Shown: piece after piece, positions 7,600 to 10,868 of the stretch
How positions within the stretch are numbered: position 1 is the stretch's first letter
Layout of the letters: every line of letters starts with the position of its first letter
From: Acidobacteria bacterium AH-259-L09
GTDB taxonomy: Bacteria; Acidobacteriota; UBA6911; RPQK01
Assembly: GCA_027717875.1 (NCBI GenBank)
Contig: JALLOL010000068.1
Location: 1-10,868 of the forward strand
Length of the DNA stretch: 10,868 nucleotides
Direction: 5' to 3'
Translations under genes and position numbers: made by a program
The notes under the pieces: generated by a model
Told to the model about the DNA's origin: nothing
Database searches by the model: none
The model's input: only the letters and a program-made list of their open reading frames with translations

Positions 7600-10384
7600 G
7601 CTATTTATGGGCCTCAATCCAAGGATTTTCTACGGATTCTGGGTTTCTGTTATCTTGCTTCTCTTCTTCCCCACCTTGCGCTGGCTTTGGGTATCCTGGA
7701 CCCACAGCACCTATTACACACATGCCTGGGCAGTACTCCTAAGCGGCCTTGTGGCAGCCGTTCTTCAGTATAAACGCTCCCATTCTAGGGATAGGCTGCC
7801 TCGCGTTTTTGCTTTGCTGTGGCTAGTTCTAGCACTGGCCTTGACGGGTGTGGGATTTACGATTGGGTTAAATTCATTAAAAGCATGGGGCATGATTTCT
7901 TTGCTATGGTCCGGCGCGCTCTACTTCTTAGGCCAAAATGACAGAACTGGATTATGGGCATTCTTTGTTTTAGTAAGTTGTGTGGTGCCACTGCCTTTTC
8001 TTCACAGTATCCTTTCTGCACTCCAGCAAGTAGCAGTTGCGGGTTCTGTATGGGTCTTAGCCCAGGGAGGCGTAGTCACACAAGCCTCGGGCAATTTAAT
8101 CCGCCTTCCTGGAGGAGGGGAGATTCTTTTGGCAGAGGCATGCAGTGGGCTTAAGTCAGTATTGGTTTTACTGCCGTTGGTCCTATTTGCCACTTACGTA
8201 TTTGGCTTCTCGGGCCCTATCCGCCGGATGCTTACGATGCTTTCTGTCCCAGTGGCCTGGCTCAGCAATCTCATACGGGTGACCACTGTTCTTGCCATCG
8301 GGGCAAGAACAGGCGTGGACTCAGCTATTTCTTTCTGGGATAAAACCTCAGGGATATTGTTATACGGGATTTCGTTAATGGTGATGACAATGATGGCTTA
8401 TAGCCTGTTCAAGCTTTTTCGCAAGAAACCACGGGTAGTTGGTTATTTTGCACTTGTGGCTTTGTGGCTTGGACCGCTTGAAGCTAAAGGGATAACCCAT
8501 CACGCGAGTTTTACAGATACCAACCCCTATTATTTCACCTCGCACCAGGGAAAGTGGTACACCCAGACAGATCTTTTTCATGAAAATAACATGGCCCATC
8601 TGCCAATGGTTTTGGGGGATTGGGAGGGGGAAGACGTCCCCATTAGCGATGTTCTACCTGTTTTCTTGAGGCTCTATGAGCATCGGGAGACCGGGGCTGG
8701 CATTTTTATTCAACCGGTCTATGGCGAGGAGGAAAGCGCGTTTCATACAGCAGAAGTCTGCTACATCGACGACGGGTGGCGTCTTGAACAGCGGGGCTTT
8801 AAGACCCTCATGATAAACGGCCAATCCTTGCCAGTGCGCTATGTCACAGCGAAGACTGGAGAGCACAGGCATCATATCTTTTATTGGTATGTCTGGCCAG
8901 ACACTAGACGCGTGATCACAGATGGCGCCCTCATGATCCGTCTTTCTATTGAAATGGAAGAAGGGGGAGAAAGCGATGCAGAGCGCGCCGCCGTGGATTT
9001 TATCGAGAAGCTTTCCCTTGCTTCCTTTGGATCGGAGCGGCTGACCCAGGTTCAACTCCCAAATCCGGATGTATCGGCATGGAAGAAAGAACTGAGAAGG
9101 AGAAAAAAGCATTACCCAAAGCTCTCCCCGAAACTCACAGAAGCTCGACACCGGGTGGAAAACTGGCTCCTGAATCAAATGGTGCCTAATATTGTTGTCC
9201 GCCGGCCAGCCTATGCGCGGCGAAACCTTGTCTTGAGCTATGAGACTGATCCCTCCCATCCTGATTACCAGTACACCTTCTCTAAATCCGCGCTCTATGA
9301 TAACGCCCTGGCTGCCATAGCCTTTACCATGATGGGGAAGCAGGACAGGGCTTCTGCTGTTTTGGATGCTCTTTCTAGGGTGTTGAATAAACATTGGGAT
9401 CTATTTTTCTCTTTTAATACGCACAACACCTGGCCCAGCGATCAGGATTCTTATGGTGCGATTGTAAGAACAGGGGCGTCGGCCTGGGTGGGATATGCGC
9501 TGTGTTTTCATCTTGCCCGTGAACTGTTGGATGATCCAGATCTTTTCAGGGAAAATCCGGATGCTGTGCGGTATCTTCAATTGGCAGAAAGAATTGGGGA
9601 ACGTCTTTTGGTACGACAGGTCATAGAAGAAGGGGACCCAAGACAGGGCCTTCTGACCGGAGGCGAGGGAAGTTATGTGTTGAGGTTAAAGGGGGGAAAG
9701 GTTGTTGAAGAATATGTGCCTGGAGAAGTGACGTGGTCTAGTGTGGAGCACAATATTGATTCCTATTTCTTTTATCGGGCACTAGGCAGGCTTACGGGCA
9801 ACAAAAAGTGGTCTAAGGCAGCTTCAAAAATTCAGGAGGCCCTATTACGAGCGGCCTGGAACCCTGAAAAAAGTCAGTTTAATCGCGGAGTGAGCAAACT
9901 GAAAAGGGATTCAGTCCAGGCGCTAGATGCTGCTTCGTGGGGTTCACTGGTATTAAAAAGTTGGGGTGAAGACAAAAAAGCCGCACAGGCCCTCACCACT
10001 TTTGACAAATACCAGTCAAAAGATGATGGCATTGTAGGGTACAGGCCTTATGCGGAGGGACCGATCTATGATTCCTTTGCGATTCAGAAACATTTTTACC
10101 CAGACAATAAAAAAGGTGTTTGGGAAAATCTCGACTTTGTTTGGCCCGAAGGATCGCTGGGTGTGGGCTTAGCTTACTTTAGGCAAGGCCGACGAGAAAA
10201 GGCAGAACAAATCCTTCAGGGGATGCTCCAGCTTCAAGGAAAAAACGGGGGCATATCCTATGCCACAAAAGACATTCCTTTCCAATTTTCTACAGCTCCT
10301 TCAGTCGCCTCCAATGCCTGGTGGATTATTCTGGCCTCCACCCTAGAAGACCCCTTGCTCGACGTTCTCTTCTTGGGTCCGTAA
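7592..10384 (+). CDS. Exosortase-EpsI-glycosidase-like trifunctional fusion protein
   Basis: A 930-residue membrane protein with three parts. Residues 1-298 are an exosortase (EpsH-type) with about eight to ten hydrophobic segments. They carry the Cys motif EACSGLKS (C184) and the Arg motif SNLIRV (R229). The position expected for the third residue, His four residues before the Gly in the last helix, is Asp (D250 in FWDKTSG). Residues about 318-478 match the EpsI/DUF3485 domain that often follows or accompanies exosortases: LGDWEGEDV at 341-349, H385, E388 and C390 (HTAEVC) and GWRLEQRG at 395-402. Residues about 515-925 form a helix-rich domain resembling alpha/alpha-barrel glycosidases or phosphorylase-like proteins, with WPSDQDSYG at 614-622, VEHNID at 718-723 and WPEGSLGVGLAY at 851-862. 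After the last membrane helix (281-297) the two C-terminal domains should lie outside the inner membrane. The ATG at 7592 overlaps the small upstream gene; an ATG at 7607 is possible. The gene ends in tandem stops TAA TAG. The first two domains are sure; the third is a fold-level guess. Confidence 0.9.
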   Translation: MSRLFMGLNPRIFYGFWVSVILLLFFPTLRWLWVSWTHSTYYTHAWAVLLSGLVAAVLQYKRSHSRDRLPRVFALLWLVLALALTGVGFTIGLNSLKAWGMISLLWSGALYFLGQNDRTGLWAFFVLVSCVVPLPFLHSILSALQQVAVAGSVWVLAQGGVVTQASGNLIRLPGGGEILLAEACSGLKSVLVLLPLVLFATYVFGFSGPIRRMLTMLSVPVAWLSNLIRVTTVLAIGARTGVDSAISFWDKTSGILLYGISLMVMTMMAYSLFKLFRKKPRVVGYFALVALWLGPLEAKGITHHASFTDTNPYYFTSHQGKWYTQTDLFHENNMAHLPMVLGDWEGEDVPISDVLPVFLRLYEHRETGAGIFIQPVYGEEESAFHTAEVCYIDDGWRLEQRGFKTLMINGQSLPVRYVTAKTGEHRHHIFYWYVWPDTRRVITDGALMIRLSIEMEEGGESDAERAAVDFIEKLSLASFGSERLTQVQLPNPDVSAWKKELRRRKKHYPKLSPKLTEARHRVENWLLNQMVPNIVVRRPAYARRNLVLSYETDPSHPDYQYTFSKSALYDNALAAIAFTMMGKQDRASAVLDALSRVLNKHWDLFFSFNTHNTWPSDQDSYGAIVRTGASAWVGYALCFHLARELLDDPDLFRENPDAVRYLQLAERIGERLLVRQVIEEGDPRQGLLTGGEGSYVLRLKGGKVVEEYVPGEVTWSSVEHNIDSYFFYRALGRLTGNKKWSKAASKIQEALLRAAWNPEKSQFNRGVSKLKRDSVQALDAASWGSLVLKSWGEDKKAAQALTTFDKYQSKDDGIVGYRPYAEGPIYDSFAIQKHFYPDNKKGVWENLDFVWPEGSLGVGLAYFRQGRREKAEQILQGMLQLQGKNGGISYATKDIPFQFSTAPSVASNAWWIILASTLEDPLLDVLFLGP

Positions 10385-10599
10385 TAGGGGCCGTGGCGAA
10401 TGCAAACTAACGAAATAGACCTCACCTTTACGAGATTCTAGCCGGGATTATGCATAGGTTCTGGTCACGAAGCGGCGGTATTGTAGCAGGAATCGTGCAT
10501 TTGAAGGCCCGAGTCCTGGGTATTTGCTTCCGTTTGTTACCGCACGCTTCACCCGCTAATTGATCTGGTTTGGCCGTTGATCCTTGTTAGTGCCGGCGG

Positions 10600-10640
10600 A
10601 GCGAACGGAGTGACCCTACTTTACCGTCACGCTCTTCGCT
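10600..10640. repeat. Imperfect inverted repeat at the 3' end of glmS, possible transcript hairpin
   Basis: AGCGAACGGAGTGAC (10600-10614) pairs with GTCACGCTCTTCGCT (10626-10640) at 12 of 15 positions, leaving an 11-base loop that contains the glmS stop codon. No T-run follows on either strand, so it is not a standard intrinsic terminator. One arm is glmS coding sequence. It could stabilise or end convergent transcripts, or be coincidental. Confidence 0.35.
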
Positions 10641-10868
10641 AAATTTCTGGGGTGGTCGGGGTCGCAGCCTCGCTCCAAGGCCAGATAGTACGCAAAGATT
10701 TGAACGGGGATGATCATGACGATAGGATTCCCGATCCCAATTTCAGGCACACGGATATGGTAGTCGTAAATCGAGGAGGGCTGTTCGTCAACTCCAATTA
10801 TATAACCGCCCCGGGCCTTAATCTCCATAGCGTTAGAGCGAATGAGAGGCCTGGTCGCCTGGGTAGCA
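10616..10868 (-). CDS. glmS: Glutamine-fructose-6-phosphate aminotransferase, C-terminal end (partial)
   Basis: Only the last 83 or so codons are in the window; the gene continues past 10868. GlmS is the cytoplasmic enzyme that converts fructose-6-phosphate and glutamine to glucosamine-6-phosphate, the first step toward UDP-GlcNAc, peptidoglycan, LPS and amino-sugar exopolysaccharides. The recognition rests on the highly conserved C-terminal sequence of the isomerase (SIS) domain: KARGGYIIGV, NPIVMIIPVQIFAYYLA, then ERGCDPDHPRNLAKSVTVK and the stop (TAG read from 10618 to 10616). The ATG at 10828 is an internal Met, because the frame stays open and in-family upstream of it. The gene converges on the exosortase operon, 231 bases away. 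The operon could use its product if it exports an amino-sugar polymer, but the opposite orientation gives no direct link. Confidence 0.95.
   Translation of the reverse strand, partial: ATQATRPLIRSNAMEIKARGGYIIGVDEQPSSIYDYHIRVPEIGIGNPIVMIIPVQIFAYYLALERGCDPDHPRNLAKSVTVK

Noticed and set aside
8654..9394. 246-codon minus-strand open frame inside the exosortase fusion
   Set aside because: It lies fully antisense to the EpsI and third domains, whose plus-strand reading gives recognisable motifs. The minus translation shows no family features.
10450..10563. Small 37-codon open frame in the gap between the exosortase operon and glmS
   Set aside because: No ribosome binding site was seen, the product matches no family I recognise, and the flanking frames contain stops. 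The gap could hold decayed coding sequence, but nothing supports a specific identity.
10385..10615. Possible intrinsic terminator or insertion-sequence end after the operon
   Set aside because: No GC-rich stem followed by a T-run and no terminal inverted repeats or target-site duplications were found by eye.

Overview
The window looks like a piece of a Gram-negative bacterial chromosome. The evidence is an outer-membrane beta-barrel protein, several Sec signal peptides, and an exosortase with its EpsI partner domain, a set found in exopolysaccharide-making Gram-negatives. The phylum cannot be fixed from the sequence alone. No rRNA, tRNA, CRISPR array, insertion sequence or phage gene was seen.

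Layout. Seven plus-strand genes fill about 1-10384 with almost no free space; neighbours overlap or are only a few bases apart, so they look like one long operon whose promoter lies before the window. The first three encode signalling proteins: a sensor histidine kinase with an N-terminal receiver (its start is cut off by the window edge), a small Rcp1-like single-domain response regulator, and a large REC-PAS-class III cyclase-HD-GYP protein. The next four are envelope genes: a TPR plus outer-membrane beta-barrel protein, a secreted protein of unknown function, a 96-residue secreted Lys-Lys-Pro-repeat protein ending in a PEP-CTERM-like tail, and a 930-residue fusion of exosortase, EpsI domain and an alpha/alpha-barrel glycosidase-like domain. 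A 231-bp gap follows, then the C-terminal end of glmS on the minus strand, convergent with the operon and running off the window.

How the genes may work together (inference). The kinase and receivers would sense and relay a signal. The cyclase/HD-GYP protein would turn it into a nucleotide second-messenger output, or, as several active-site residues are changed, into binding. The envelope genes would export a polysaccharide or surface layer through the TPR-barrel protein, and the exosortase fusion would process the small tailed protein encoded directly in front of it. GlmS makes glucosamine-6-phosphate for amino-sugar synthesis, but it is a housekeeping gene in opposite orientation and may be an accidental neighbour.

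The most interesting points are the triple exosortase fusion, the replacement of its expected catalytic His by Asp, its apparent one-protein substrate next door, and the cyclase/HD-GYP fusion with degenerate metal-site residues.
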